From: Frigoriglobus tundricola
Lineage (GTDB): Bacteria; Planctomycetota; Planctomycetia; Gemmatales; Gemmataceae
Length of the DNA stretch: 64,000 bases
Assembly (NCBI RefSeq): GCF_013128195.2
Contig: NZ_CP053452.2
Coordinates: 8,060,001-8,124,000, forward strand
Direction: 5' to 3'
Shown here: positions 51,284 to 59,826 of the stretch, one piece after another
Layout of the letters: each line of letters opens with the position of its first letter
How positions within the stretch are numbered: position 1 is the stretch's first letter
Notes under the pieces: model-generated
Told to the model about the DNA's origin: nothing
Database searches by the model: none
What the model saw: the letters and a program-made list of their open reading frames with translations, nothing else
Made by a program: the position numbers and the translations under genes

Positions 51284-52237
51284 ATGAACCATTCGCGACG
51301 CGACCTCTTCGCCGCGGCCGTCGGTGCGGTCGCGGTGCCCGGTCCGGTCTCGACCGCCCGCGCCCGCGACCGCAAGCCGGTGCTGCGGGTCGCGCACATC
51401 ACCGACGTTCACATTACGAAGGACCGCGACGCGCCCCGGGCCGTGGCCGCCATGTTCGCCCACATGGCGAACCAGAAGGACGGCACGCCCGACCTGATTC
51501 TGAACACCGGTGACGCCGTGATGGCCGTGGACGGCGCCACGACCGGGGCGAAAGCGGCGGAGCAGATCGCCTTGTGGAAGGAGGCGGTGAAGGGCGCCCC
51601 GGCGCCGGTGCACTCGTGCCTCGGGAACCACGACATCTGGGACGGCAAGGAGCCGACCGACGCCGTGCCCGCCGAGAAGAAGGGCTTCGCGCTAATGACC
51701 GGCGTGCTCGGCATGCCCGCGCCCTACTACAGCTTCGACAGCGGCGGGTGGCACTTCGTCGCGCTCAACAGCTTGTGCAACTGGCCCAAGTACGCGTCGC
51801 TCTCCGCGGAACACTTCGACTGGCTCAAGGCCGACCTCGCGAAGACCAAGCGGCCGACGGTGGTGCTCAGTCACGTTCCGATCCTGAGCGTCACGTCGCT
51901 GGTGTACGGCGACGGGTGCCGCAAGGGGAACGACAACCTGGTGCCGGGCGGCTGGCACCACGCGGACTGCTGGGCCATCAGCGAGGTGTTCCGGAAAAAC
52001 CCGCACGTCAAACTGTGCCTGAGCGGGCACATGCACACGTGCGACCGGTGCGAGTACCGCGGCGTGTGGTACGTGTGCGGCGGGGCCGCGAGCGGGGCGT
52101 GGTGGGGCGGCAGCGAGTACGGCTTCCCGCCGTGCTACGGCAACCTCGACCTCTTCGCGAACGGAACGTTCAGTTACGAGTTCGTGGACTACGGCTGGAC
52201 CGCCCGGAAGTGGAGCGGGAAAGAACTGAAGGACTGA
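51284..52237 (+). CDS. Tat-exported calcineurin-like metallophosphoesterase
   Basis: 317 residues. The twin-Arg signal SRRDLFAAAVGAVAVPG is followed by the dimetal motifs: ITDVHITKD, LNTGDAV, GNHDIWDG, LSHVPIL and SGHMHTCDRC, in the right order for the two-metal phosphoesterase fold. The protein should act outside the cytoplasm on phosphomonoesters or diesters. It is the third gene of a set with the DUF1559 protein and lipoprotein. Confidence 0.92.
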   Translation: MNHSRRDLFAAAVGAVAVPGPVSTARARDRKPVLRVAHITDVHITKDRDAPRAVAAMFAHMANQKDGTPDLILNTGDAVMAVDGATTGAKAAEQIALWKEAVKGAPAPVHSCLGNHDIWDGKEPTDAVPAEKKGFALMTGVLGMPAPYYSFDSGGWHFVALNSLCNWPKYASLSAEHFDWLKADLAKTKRPTVVLSHVPILSVTSLVYGDGCRKGNDNLVPGGWHHADCWAISEVFRKNPHVKLCLSGHMHTCDRCEYRGVWYVCGGAASGAWWGGSEYGFPPCYGNLDLFANGTFSYEFVDYGWTARKWSGKELKD

Positions 52238-52546
52238 CCCGAGCGGCAAGCGAGCCGCGCGGCGTGAGCCCGCCGGTGGCGGGTGTCTCGAAGCACCGGC
52301 GGGCTCACGCCGGAACTTCGCCGGTCGTCGTTTTTCGTGTGGTCCGCGCGAGACGAACGGATCACCCGTGAGATCCCATCTTTCGCGCCTCCGGTGCGCA
52401 CTCATATCCATGCAGACGAGTCAACCACATCCAGCCGAGGCGCTGTCGGGCGCGGCTTCTGGTCCCGTGTCCGCTGAGCTGCTATATTCACTGTTGCACT
52501 TTTTCCCCAAACGCGTACTTGCAAGCCGAAGTTGGGGTGTAACGGC
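52238..52546. other. intergenic region with a hairpin and probable promoter
   Basis: 309 bases. It holds the hairpin at 52261-52311 just after the phosphoesterase stop. The 3' end includes GCTATATTCACTGTTGCAC near 52481-52500, the AT-rich patch that probably carries the promoter for the following operon. I see no other gene. Confidence 0.5.
52261..52311. terminator. perfect 18-bp stem after the phosphoesterase gene
   Basis: GGCGTGAGCCCGCCGGTG at 52261-52278 and its exact complement at 52294-52311, 24 bases after the stop codon, with a 15-nt loop. Strong structure; no T-run. Confidence 0.7.
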
Positions 52547-53284
52547 ATGTTGGGTGGGCGGTGGAGACACGGGTTGGCGGGTGTGGCGCTCGTGGGCCAC
52601 ATGCTGACCACGTTGGGCTTCCCGATCCCCGCTCTGCCGCCCGATAAGCGAGGGGGCGGCCAACCATTTCCGTGCCAAGACCGCCCGTGCGGCTGCCTCA
52701 CGGCCGAGGGGTGCTGGGCGGGCGATTGCTGCTGCTCCACACTTGAGGAAAAGCTCGAGTGGGCCGAGGCCAACGGAGTCGAACCGCCGCCCCATGTCCG
52801 CCCACTCGTCCGGGCGCGGCAACACCAGCAGGCCCCACCGAAGAAGAAAAAGTCCTGCTGCTCGGCGCCGGGTCCCGGTGAGCCGGCCGTATCAGAAGGG
52901 CCGACACCGTCCTGTTGTTCGAAGGGCACTCACACCAGCCCATCGGCCGCTTGCGATGTCGACCCGTCGGGCGAAACGGGACACACCGGTGCCCGCCACG
53001 ACGACCCCGCGGCGGCGTGTTGCACCAAGGCCCCCCCGTCCCACTCCGGGTCGGACCCTCCGCAGAGTGCTCCATCGAGCGTGCGCTGGGTCGCCGGGGT
53101 GTTCGCCCAGAAGTGCCGCGGGGAGGGGCCGGCCGGCTTGTTCCAACTGGATCCGGTCGTCGTAACTGATCTCGCGCCGCCCCAACTGGACCGCCCCGAG
53201 CGCGCACGGCACCCCGCCCCGCGCTCGGACCGCGTCCCGCCCACGTCCCAGTGCCCGCCCACCCCACCGCCGCGGCCGTTTTAG
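52547..53284 (+). CDS. Cys-rich exported protein of unknown function
   Basis: 245 residues from ATG 52547; the frame opens at a TTG 15 bases earlier. A hydrophobic N-terminus (GLAGVALVGHMLTTLGFPI) suggests export. Then a striking Cys cluster: CQDRPCGCLTAEGCW and DCCCSTLEEKLEWAEANGVE (Cys43, 48, 50, 56, 61-63), followed by a long disordered Pro/Ser-rich part with further CC pairs (KKSCCSAPG, PSCCSKG, AACCTKAP). The pattern suggests metal binding or disulfide structure. I do not recognise a named family. It heads a same-strand run with the cupredoxin and redoxin genes. Confidence 0.72.
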   Translation: MLGGRWRHGLAGVALVGHMLTTLGFPIPALPPDKRGGGQPFPCQDRPCGCLTAEGCWAGDCCCSTLEEKLEWAEANGVEPPPHVRPLVRARQHQQAPPKKKKSCCSAPGPGEPAVSEGPTPSCCSKGTHTSPSAACDVDPSGETGHTGARHDDPAAACCTKAPPSHSGSDPPQSAPSSVRWVAGVFAQKCRGEGPAGLFQLDPVVVTDLAPPQLDRPERARHPAPRSDRVPPTSQCPPTPPPRPF

Positions 53285-53510
53285 CCGCACCTTCCCGAAC
53301 CCGATCCGCCGCACCACCACGCGCCGGCGCGCTGCGCCCCACGGACCCGTGGGCACACGCTCACGCCCCGCGCTCGGCTCACCACTTCTTTCTGGTGAGC
53401 GCGGTGCCGTAACGGACAACGGGTTCCCGCGCCGTCAACACGAGGGACACGGTTTGCTCACGGCAAACCGCCGTCCCGTTGCGCACACCGAACACACGAC
53501 GGAACCACAC

Positions 53511-54377
53511 ATGAAGACCATGAACCCGCTGGATTATTTCCCCGACCGACGCCACGCGCTGCGTGAACTGGCGCTCGCCGCGTCGGTCGGCGCCCTGCTC
53601 ACGCACGAAGTGCTCTGGCCGGACCGGGTCACTCTTGCCGCCGATCCCGGCGCCCCCGCGGGCAACTGGGGCACGGTCAAGGGCCGCATCGTCTGGGACG
53701 ACTCCCAGAAGCGCCCCGAGGTCCGGGGGGTGGACCTGAGCAAACTCGGCGTCGAAGACCGGAACTTCTTCAGCTCCGACGGCCAGGTCGTGTACGAGGA
53801 CTGGGTGCTCGACCCCAAGTCGCTGGCCCTGCAACACGTGTTCGTCTGGCTCCGACCGGACTCCACCGATCGCACCCCGCCGCCGCTCGCGGTCCACGCC
53901 GACCTCAAGGAGGTGAAGGCGACCGAACTGGTCATGGACCAGAAGCCGCTCGGGTACCGCCCGCACGCGGCCGCGCTGCGGGTCGGACAGACGCTCGTGG
54001 TCAAGAACTCGTCCCCCATCTTTCACTCGCTGGTCTGGTCCAGTGACAACAACGGGGAAGGGAACCGGGGGATGCCGAAGGGCGCGGAGATCCGGTTCGA
54101 GAAGCTCAAGGCCGAGCGCATCCCGATCCCGCTGTCGTGCGCGCCGCACCCGTGGGAGAAGGCCTGGGTGCGGGTGTTCGACCACCCGTACTTTGCCCTG
54201 ACCGGACCGGACGGCCGGTTCGAGATCAAACTCGCGCCGGCGGGCAAGCTCCGGCTGACCGTGTGGCAGGAGACGCTCGGGTTCAAGGGCGGCACCGCCG
54301 GTCGGTTCGGCCAGCCGATCACCGTCGAGGCCGGGGCGGTCCTCGACCTGGGCGACCTGAAGGTGAAACCGGCCTGA
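53511..54377 (+). CDS. exported cupredoxin-like protein
   Basis: 288 residues from ATG 53511. An RR-containing signal (PDRRHALRELALAASVGALL) may use Tat. The C-terminal half is cupredoxin-like: KNSSPIFHSLVWSSDN (His172), LSCAPHPWEKAWVRV (Cys210, His213), and FDHPYFALTGPDGRFEIKLA, a combination used by exported methylamine-utilisation-type blue-copper relatives; the methionine that often follows HPW is Glu here. A carboxypeptidase-regulatory-like beta part follows (KLRLTVWQETLGFKGG). It may carry copper and pass electrons; electron partner not seen. Confidence 0.78.
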   Translation: MKTMNPLDYFPDRRHALRELALAASVGALLTHEVLWPDRVTLAADPGAPAGNWGTVKGRIVWDDSQKRPEVRGVDLSKLGVEDRNFFSSDGQVVYEDWVLDPKSLALQHVFVWLRPDSTDRTPPPLAVHADLKEVKATELVMDQKPLGYRPHAAALRVGQTLVVKNSSPIFHSLVWSSDNNGEGNRGMPKGAEIRFEKLKAERIPIPLSCAPHPWEKAWVRVFDHPYFALTGPDGRFEIKLAPAGKLRLTVWQETLGFKGGTAGRFGQPITVEAGAVLDLGDLKVKPA

Positions 54378-54417
54378 GCCCGGCCCGCCCGTTCGCCCCG
54401 CGTACCCGGAGGCCGTC

Positions 54418-54979
54418 ATGCCCCGTTCGTGGATCGGTGCCGTTACGGCCCTGCTCGTCGTCGCGCCCGTACGGGCCGGGGAACCGGCCGACGGGCCGGT
54501 CGCGGCGTTCGCCCCGGCCGACGGCTCCGTGACCCTCGTGCTGGCCCGCACGGGCCGACCCGTAGCCGGCGCCCGGGTGACCGTCCTGGTGCGGGCCGAT
54601 GTGTGGGCGCGGGCCGACGTGTGGGCCGGGGCGCGACCGATGCGGGCGGGCGGTGGCAGTTCCCGCGCCCGCCGGGCGCGATTGTCAGATCGTCTTCGAT
54701 GTGGGAGCGGGCCCTTCGGCCCCGATCCCGTTGGCCCTGTTACCCGACGGCTCCGTCATCCCGCTCAACGCGCCGGTTCGCGACGGGACGGCGGAGTGCT
54801 GTCGGCCCGTGGACCCGGCGCCCGTTGTCGCCCCGCCGCCCCGTCCGCCCGCGTCGCCCGTGACCCTCTGGCACCGCCTCCTGTTCGGGGCGGTGGTCCT
54901 GGCGGTCAACGGCCTCGTGATGGGCTGGGCGTGGCGGCGGGGGCAGCGGGATCGAACCAGAAAAAAACATAACGGATAA
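54418..54979 (+). pseudogene. exported membrane-anchored protein broken by two frameshifts
   Basis: A coherent protein can only be read by changing frame twice. Frame one gives a signal peptide and the start of a carboxypeptidase-regulatory-like domain (SWIGAVTALLVVAPVRAGEP, LVLARTGRPVAGARVTVLV). The second frame gives TDAGGRWQFPRPPGA near 54640-54670. The third gives CQIVFDVGAGPSAPIPLALL, a CC pair and a C-terminal helix (LLFGAVVLAVNGLVMGWAW) ending at the TAA 54977-54979. An 18-bp tandem duplication (CGGGCCGAYGTGTGGGCG, near 54594-54629) marks the first shift. Either the gene decayed or the assembly has errors. Confidence 0.65.
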
Positions 54980-54985
54980 GCAATT

Positions 54986-55783
54986 ATGAAATCAAATGAT
55001 ATGCGAACCGCGCCGCGGTCGCCCGACGGGGCCGCGCGCCCTCGCCGCGCGCTCGCCCTCGTCCTAGCCCTGGTCGCGATCACCGGGGGCCTCGCGGCGG
55101 TCGGCCTGAGCGTGACCCGTCCCGGCGCGGACCGTCAGCCAGCGGGTGCGGATGTCGGTTCCCCGTCGGACCTCGCCGCCAGCGCGGCCGGGTACCTGCG
55201 CGAGCGACGCGTGGAACCGCTGTCCGGTGAACTCCGGCAGGTGCTCAGCAACCCCGAGAAGAAGTCGGTGCCGTCCGAGCCGCACGCGCTACTGAACCAG
55301 CCCGCGCCGACATTCACTCTGGTCGACACGAACGAGGGTCCGGTCGAATTCGGCGCCCTGCTCGCCCGGGGACCGGTGGTGCTGGTGTTTTATTACGGCT
55401 ACTCGTGCGACCACTGTGTGGCGCAACTGTTCGGGATCGATAAGGACCTGCGGTATTTCACGGAACTCGGTGCGACGGTGGTCGGGGTCGGTCCCGACCC
55501 GTCGGCGCGGACCCGTGAGCGGTACGCCGAGTACGGGGCGTTCCATTTCCCCGTCCTGAGCGACCGCGAGCGGTCGGTTGCGGCGCGGTACGGCGTGTTT
55601 CGCCCGGCCGCTGGCGATCTGCCCAAATGGCAGGCGCACGGCACGTTCGTGATCGGCCGCGACCGGCGCGTGCGCTGGGTCAACACCGGCCCCGAACCCT
55701 TCACTGACACCGTCACGCTCCTCCGGGAGCTGGCGGCCAGTGAGGGACGACTCCCGCCCGCACCGGAAAAGGGGGGGCCGTGA
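54986..55783 (+). CDS. membrane-anchored AhpC/TSA-family redoxin
   Basis: 265 residues from ATG 54986. One N-terminal helix (ALALVLALVAITGGLAAVGL) anchors it outside the membrane. The thioredoxin-fold domain starts at LNQPAPTFTLVDTNEGPVEF and contains VLVFYYGYSCDHCVAQLFGI, with Cys141 and Cys144 in a C-x-x-C, plus YGVFRPAAGDLPKWQAHGTF (cis-Pro region). It could be a peroxiredoxin or thiol-disulfide reductant, maybe serving the Cys-rich protein or the cupredoxin nearby. The next gene's GTG overlaps its stop. Confidence 0.85.
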   Translation: MKSNDMRTAPRSPDGAARPRRALALVLALVAITGGLAAVGLSVTRPGADRQPAGADVGSPSDLAASAAGYLRERRVEPLSGELRQVLSNPEKKSVPSEPHALLNQPAPTFTLVDTNEGPVEFGALLARGPVVLVFYYGYSCDHCVAQLFGIDKDLRYFTELGATVVGVGPDPSARTRERYAEYGAFHFPVLSDRERSVAARYGVFRPAAGDLPKWQAHGTFVIGRDRRVRWVNTGPEPFTDTVTLLRELAASEGRLPPAPEKGGP

Positions 55784-56622
55784 CAACGCAACAACGGGAG
55801 AGTGGCGACGCACCGCCCGAGCTGATCGGGCAGTACGACACGCCCGACGTGCGGATCGGTGACCGCGTGTATTGCCGGTTCCGCAAGGGCTGGTGCCAGG
55901 TGACCGGCTGGGGCACCGGTCCGATCCGGTGGCCGCGTGTTCAAGAGATCGGGGTGCGGGGCCGGCCGGGGCTGCTGGTAGATGACGCCCTGGAACGCGC
56001 GGTCCGCACCGAGTCGGCGCGGGCGGTCGCGCACTGGTTCGGGGTGAGCCTGAAGCCGGTGTCGTGGTGGCGCCGGGCGTTCGGGGTGGACGGCCTCGCG
56101 GGCACGCCGGGCACCCGGGACCTCCAGAAGCGGAAGGGCGGCCCGCGGCCCGCGGCCCCACGGCTCAAGGCCGGTGCGGCCCGCGTGACCCGGTCCGCGG
56201 TTGTGTCGGCCCGCAGGCCCGCAGCCCCGCCCGCACCCGTGGCGCGGGCCGGTCGGGTGGGGATCGGCGGCAAGCGACAGTGGGGCACGGCCGAACTCGC
56301 GATGCTGGGCACCGATCTGGACGAGGTGGTGGCGGCGGCACTGGGGCGTTCGGTGGCCGCGGTCACCTGGCAGCGGTGTCGGCGGGGCATTGCGCCGTTC
56401 CGCCGGGAGGTCACCGCGCCCCGGCCGTGGCCGCCCGGCGAGGTGGCCCTTCTCGGCACCGACACCGATGAGGCGATCGCGCTCCGCATCCGCCGCACGG
56501 TGGTCGCAGTCACATCGAAGCGGATCGCGATGCGCGTCCCGCTCCGTTCCCCCGCGCAGCGGGGCGAACTACAGACGGCCGCGAGTCCGGCACCCTCAAC
56601 ACGGACGGGGGGACGGCAATGA
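55780..56622 (+). CDS. basic protein with repeated SANT-like motifs, possibly DNA binding
   Basis: 280 residues from a GTG overlapping the redoxin stop. After an N-terminal domain with RIGDRVYCRFRKGWCQVTGW and VAHWFGVSLKPVSWWRRAFG, there is a linker rich in Arg/Ala/Pro, then two similar units: WGTAELAMLGTDLDEVVAAAL with GRSVAAVTWQRCRRGI, and WPPGEVALLGTDTDEAIALRI with RRTVVAVTSKRIAMRV. The W..E..LLGTD pattern followed by a helix with R..AV..KR is what a Myb/SANT-type DNA-binding module looks like. Function not known. It shares the operon with exported redox proteins, which is unusual for a DNA-binding protein. Confidence 0.68.
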   Translation: MTTQQRESGDAPPELIGQYDTPDVRIGDRVYCRFRKGWCQVTGWGTGPIRWPRVQEIGVRGRPGLLVDDALERAVRTESARAVAHWFGVSLKPVSWWRRAFGVDGLAGTPGTRDLQKRKGGPRPAAPRLKAGAARVTRSAVVSARRPAAPPAPVARAGRVGIGGKRQWGTAELAMLGTDLDEVVAAALGRSVAAVTWQRCRRGIAPFRREVTAPRPWPPGEVALLGTDTDEAIALRIRRTVVAVTSKRIAMRVPLRSPAQRGELQTAASPAPSTRTGGRQ

Positions 56623-56713
56623 CCCGATGACAGATCGCGCGCGTGCGGCCGCGTCCGACACGTGAGAGCTAACGCCAACAGCGGATTCGCAGTAACGACC
56701 TGACGAGAAATAA

Positions 56714-56753
56714 ATCTCCCTCGAAACGGTACGCCGTGCCGCTCGAGGGAGAT
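56714..56753. terminator. 11-bp stem-loop before the second DUF1559 gene
   Basis: ATCTCCCTCGA (56714-56724) and its exact complement (56743-56753), with ACGGTACGCCGTGCC between them. A second small hairpin CACACCGC/GCGGTGTG lies at 56760-56780. Placed 91 bases after the previous gene and 67 before the next: terminator or leader structure. Confidence 0.5.
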
Positions 56754-56820
56754 GTGTGCCACACCGCGGAGCGCGGTGTGTGCTTTCCGGATCCAGCCAC
56801 GCCCTCAAGAGATCGACCCC

Positions 56821-57684
56821 ATGAGCCCGTTCCGCCGCTCCGGCTTCACGCTGATCGAACTGCTGGTGGTGATCGCCATCATTGCCGTGCTGATCGGTCT
56901 ACTACTACCCGCCGTTCAGAAAGTGCGCGAAGCGGCCAGCCGCGCCTCGTGTACCAACAACCTGAAACAGTTGGGCCTGGCGGCCCACAACTTCGCGAGC
57001 ACGTTCGGATACCTGCCCACCGAATACGTCCCCAACCCCGGCCAACCGGCGGTGGGCGCGAACTACCCGTACCCGGCCCAGGACTGGCACGTCCAGTTGA
57101 TGTTCTACATCGAACAGCAGAACGAGGTGCAACTCATAAACGGTATGTTGACCCCTGTTCGCGACGCCCAGGACACACTCAAATTGTTCGTGTGCCCGAG
57201 CCGGGGCATCCGGCCGGGACAGGCTTCGCCCAACGCCCCCGGGGCTTCCCCCCCCTACGGGGGGATCAGCGACTACGGGTACTACGTGCTGGTTTCGTGG
57301 AACGTGCCCGGCGCCCAGTGCATCCTCTGGAACCCCGGCGGCGGGGTCGATCTGGGGCAGATCAGCAACGCCAACGGGACCTCGAACACCGCGCTGCTCA
57401 CGCACCTGGGCGTCAACCCGCAGGAGTACGGGTACGGTCCCACCACCTGGTTCAACTGCAACAACTCGACAGGCGGGGCCAGTGTGCCGGACAGCCAGGC
57501 GCCTCTGGGCTCGTACCTGTCTCCCAACAGTTACGGCCCTCCGGGTCTGAGTTCACCGCACCCGGGCGTCAACGTGGTCACGTTCGCCGATGCCCACGTT
57601 CAGGGCATCACCCACGACTGGCTCACGCAGAACCAGAACCAGGTGTGGTCGTGGATGAACACCACGCCGCTCCAGTTCCCGTGA
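56821..57684 (+). CDS. DUF1559 pilin-like exported protein
   Basis: 287 residues from ATG 56821. The prepilin-like start [20 protein letters not shown] with [20 protein letters not shown] is typical; the C-terminal domain has [39 protein letters not shown] and [12 protein letters not shown], as in H-X9-DG-type DUF1559 proteins. Paralogue of the protein at 50011. It is followed by stem structures and the convergent sulfatase gene. Confidence 0.93.
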   Translation: MSPFRRSGFTLIELLVVIAIIAVLIGLLLPAVQKVREAASRASCTNNLKQLGLAAHNFASTFGYLPTEYVPNPGQPAVGANYPYPAQDWHVQLMFYIEQQNEVQLINGMLTPVRDAQDTLKLFVCPSRGIRPGQASPNAPGASPPYGGISDYGYYVLVSWNVPGAQCILWNPGGGVDLGQISNANGTSNTALLTHLGVNPQEYGYGPTTWFNCNNSTGGASVPDSQAPLGSYLSPNSYGPPGLSSPHPGVNVVTFADAHVQGITHDWLTQNQNQVWSWMNTTPLQFP

Positions 57685-57759
57685 TCTGCGCTGTAGATAA
57701 CCCCGGTTTGCTGGTTCGGATTCAGCGGCCCGGAGCGAGCGCTCGGTTCGGGAAAGTAG

Positions 57760-57902
57760 GCGACTCGCCCCGCGAGTCGCGCCCTCCCCATTTGGGAACG
57801 GTGCGTGTGTCGCTCGCATAGCGCGTGACCGAGAATGAAATCGACTCGCTCCGCGGCACCCCGCCGTTTGGAGACGGTGGCTCGCGTCACTCGCGGAGCG
57901 AG
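57760..57902. repeat. two hairpins between convergent genes
   Basis: GCGACTC/GAGTCGC at 57760-57780, and ACTCGCTCCGCG (57843-57854) with its exact complement at 57891-57902, which enclose CACCCCGCCGTTTGGAGACG. They lie between the stops of the DUF1559 gene (57684) and sulfatase gene (57928) and may end both messages. Confidence 0.6.
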
Positions 57903-57927
57903 TGACCGACTTTCTGGAGTTGTGGAA

Positions 57928-59418
57928 TCATTCCTTTTCGGTCTTCGGAGCCGTTCCGGGCGCGGCCTTCACCGGCAGGTTCTTGTCGTTCCACGCCTTC
58001 CAGTCCGCGGTCAACCGCTCGACCACGTCCGGGTGTCTGGCCGCCAGATCGTTCTCCTCGGCGACGTCCTTCGAGAGGTCGTACAGGTGGACGGTCTCGC
58101 CTCGTTCGGGCAGCACCAGCTTCCAGTTGCCCGAGCGGATCGCCCACAACTGGTTGACCCGCCAGTAGAGCGTGCGCCGGTTCAGCGCTTCGACCGAGCC
58201 GCCCCGGAGGGCCGATAACAGGTTCACGCCGTCGAGCTGCTTGTCCTTCGGCGGCGGGAGACCGGCCGCCGCGAGCAGCGTCGGGAACGCGTCGAGGCTC
58301 GAAACCGGCGCGTCAACCACCTGCTTCGCCGCGATCGTCCCCTTCCAACTGATGACCGCCGGGACCCGAATGCCGCCCTCCCAGAGTGAGAACTTCGCGC
58401 CGCTGAGCGGAGCGTTGCTCGCGGCGATGTCGTCGATCGGCCCGCCGTTGTCGTTGATGAAGTAGACGAGCGTGTCGTTCTCGAGACCGAGGGCCCGCAA
58501 CTTGGCGACGACCGCTCCGACCGCGTCGTCCAGGGCGGACGTGGTCGCCGCGTACGCCTTCCGCTTGCCCTCGAGCTTGGGGAACCGGTCGAGGTATTTT
58601 TTCGTGGGCTGGAGCGGCGAGTGACTGGCGTTGAACGCGAGGTACACGAAGAACGGGGCCGCGCGGTTCCGGTCGATGAACGCCGCCGCCTCGCGGGCCA
58701 GGGCCTCGGTCAGGTATTCGTTCTCCTCGGTTTCTACATCGGGCTCGTCGGTGGTGCCCCGGACCACCTTTCCGGGCGCCGCGCCCGTTCCGCCGCCGGT
58801 CGGGTTGAAGCCCTTCGTGGTCGGGGGCGCTTGCGGGTCCTTGGCCCGCGCGTCCCGTTCTTTCCGGGTCCTTTCGAACACCATAAGGGCCGAAGGTTCG
58901 ATCGCTCCCGGGGTGTAGCTGTGCGCGGCCCCGTAGAAGCCGAAAAACTCATCGAACCCGCGTTTCAAGGGCCGGTACTCGGGGGCACTGCCGAGGTGCC
59001 ATTTGCCGAAAGCCGCGGTCTTGTAGCCGCCCGATCGGAGGGCGTCGGCGAGCGTCGTCTCGGTCGGGTTCAGGCCCGCGTTCGGACCGGGGTTGCCGTC
59101 GTAACTGTGGCGCTGCTGGTAGCGCCCGGAGATCAGCCCCGCTCGCGTCGGGCCACAGATCGGCCCGGTCACGTAGGCGTTGGTGAACCGGACGCCGCCG
59201 GCCGCGAGCGCGTCCAGGTTCGGCGTGGGGATGTCCTTGCTCCCCTGGAACCCCAGGTCGCCGTATCCGAGGTCGTCGGTGAGGATGAGCACAACGTTCG
59301 GTTTCCGTGGAGCGCGCCCGGACCCGTTTTTCGGCTCGGGCGCTGCCCGAACCGTTCCACCGGTCAGAACGACCGCGGCACACAGGCTGGCGAAGCGAAG
59401 CACGTGTCCCGTTCTCAT
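57928..59418 (-). CDS. exported formylglycine sulfatase
   Basis: 496 residues with a signal peptide (SLCAAVVLTGGTVRAA). The active site is complete: Asp48-Asp49 (LILTDDLGYGDLG), the formylglycine motif ICGPTRAGLISG (Cys88-x-Pro-x-Arg92), FGKWHLGS, HSPLQPT and NDNGG. So it should act as a type I sulfatase after conversion of Cys88 by a formylglycine-generating enzyme (not in the window). Sulfatases are abundant in planctomycetes, where they attack sulfated polysaccharides. Contrast the degenerate sulfatase-like gene at 2547. Confidence 0.93.
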   Translation of the reverse strand: MRTGHVLRFASLCAAVVLTGGTVRAAPEPKNGSGRAPRKPNVVLILTDDLGYGDLGFQGSKDIPTPNLDALAAGGVRFTNAYVTGPICGPTRAGLISGRYQQRHSYDGNPGPNAGLNPTETTLADALRSGGYKTAAFGKWHLGSAPEYRPLKRGFDEFFGFYGAAHSYTPGAIEPSALMVFERTRKERDARAKDPQAPPTTKGFNPTGGGTGAAPGKVVRGTTDEPDVETEENEYLTEALAREAAAFIDRNRAAPFFVYLAFNASHSPLQPTKKYLDRFPKLEGKRKAYAATTSALDDAVGAVVAKLRALGLENDTLVYFINDNGGPIDDIAASNAPLSGAKFSLWEGGIRVPAVISWKGTIAAKQVVDAPVSSLDAFPTLLAAAGLPPPKDKQLDGVNLLSALRGGSVEALNRRTLYWRVNQLWAIRSGNWKLVLPERGETVHLYDLSKDVAEENDLAARHPDVVERLTADWKAWNDKNLPVKAAPGTAPKTEKE

Positions 59419-59457
59419 GGGTATTCTCGGCAGCGGGTCGATGAGCGCGTTTGGAAA

Positions 59458-59496
59458 CCCTCGCGCCCGCGAACGTGGCGCTCGCGGGCGCGAGGG
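59458..59496. terminator. 15-bp perfect stem after the small exported protein gene
   Basis: CCCTCGCGCCCGCGA (59458-59472) with its exact complement at 59482-59496, loop of 9 nt. It sits 24 bases past the stop of the minus-strand gene at 59521 and 40 bases before the sulfatase start, so it probably ends the small gene's message. Confidence 0.7.
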
Positions 59497-59520
59497 ATGG
59501 AACCGTTCGACAGGCCGGCG

Positions 59521-59826
59521 TCAGATCTTCTTGCCCTTGAGCTTGATCTCGGTCACGGTCTTCTTCTCCTTGTCGACCGTGATCTCGAACTTGTCGCCCT
59601 CTTTCGCCTTCTCGCCAAAGTACTTCAGCACGTTCTCCAACTTCCCGTCCTTGTCGCCGCGCTTCACCTTCGTTTCGTCGGTGATCGTGTACGTGGCTGT
59701 TTTGTCGTCTTCCTTGACCGTCAGCACCTTCTTGTCGGAGTCGTACTTCACGAACGCAACTTCTCCGGCCAGCGTCAGACTCAGCGACAGTGCCAAAGCC
59801 AGGGTCGCGAAAACGAACTTGCGCAT
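59521..59826 (-). CDS. small exported protein of unknown function
   Basis: 101 residues with a signal (RKFVFATLALALSLSLTLAG) and a Lys/Asp/Glu-rich beta-like body (EVAFVKYDSDKKVLTVKEDD, TYTITDETKVKRGDKDGKLE, KFEITVDKEKKTVTEIKLKG). GGAGAG lies upstream of the ATG. The body looks like a small OB- or SH3-type barrel. No named family is recognised. It is upstream of the sulfatase, separated by a stem-loop. Confidence 0.72.
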   Translation of the reverse strand: MRKFVFATLALALSLSLTLAGEVAFVKYDSDKKVLTVKEDDKTATYTITDETKVKRGDKDGKLENVLKYFGEKAKEGDKFEITVDKEKKTVTEIKLKGKKI

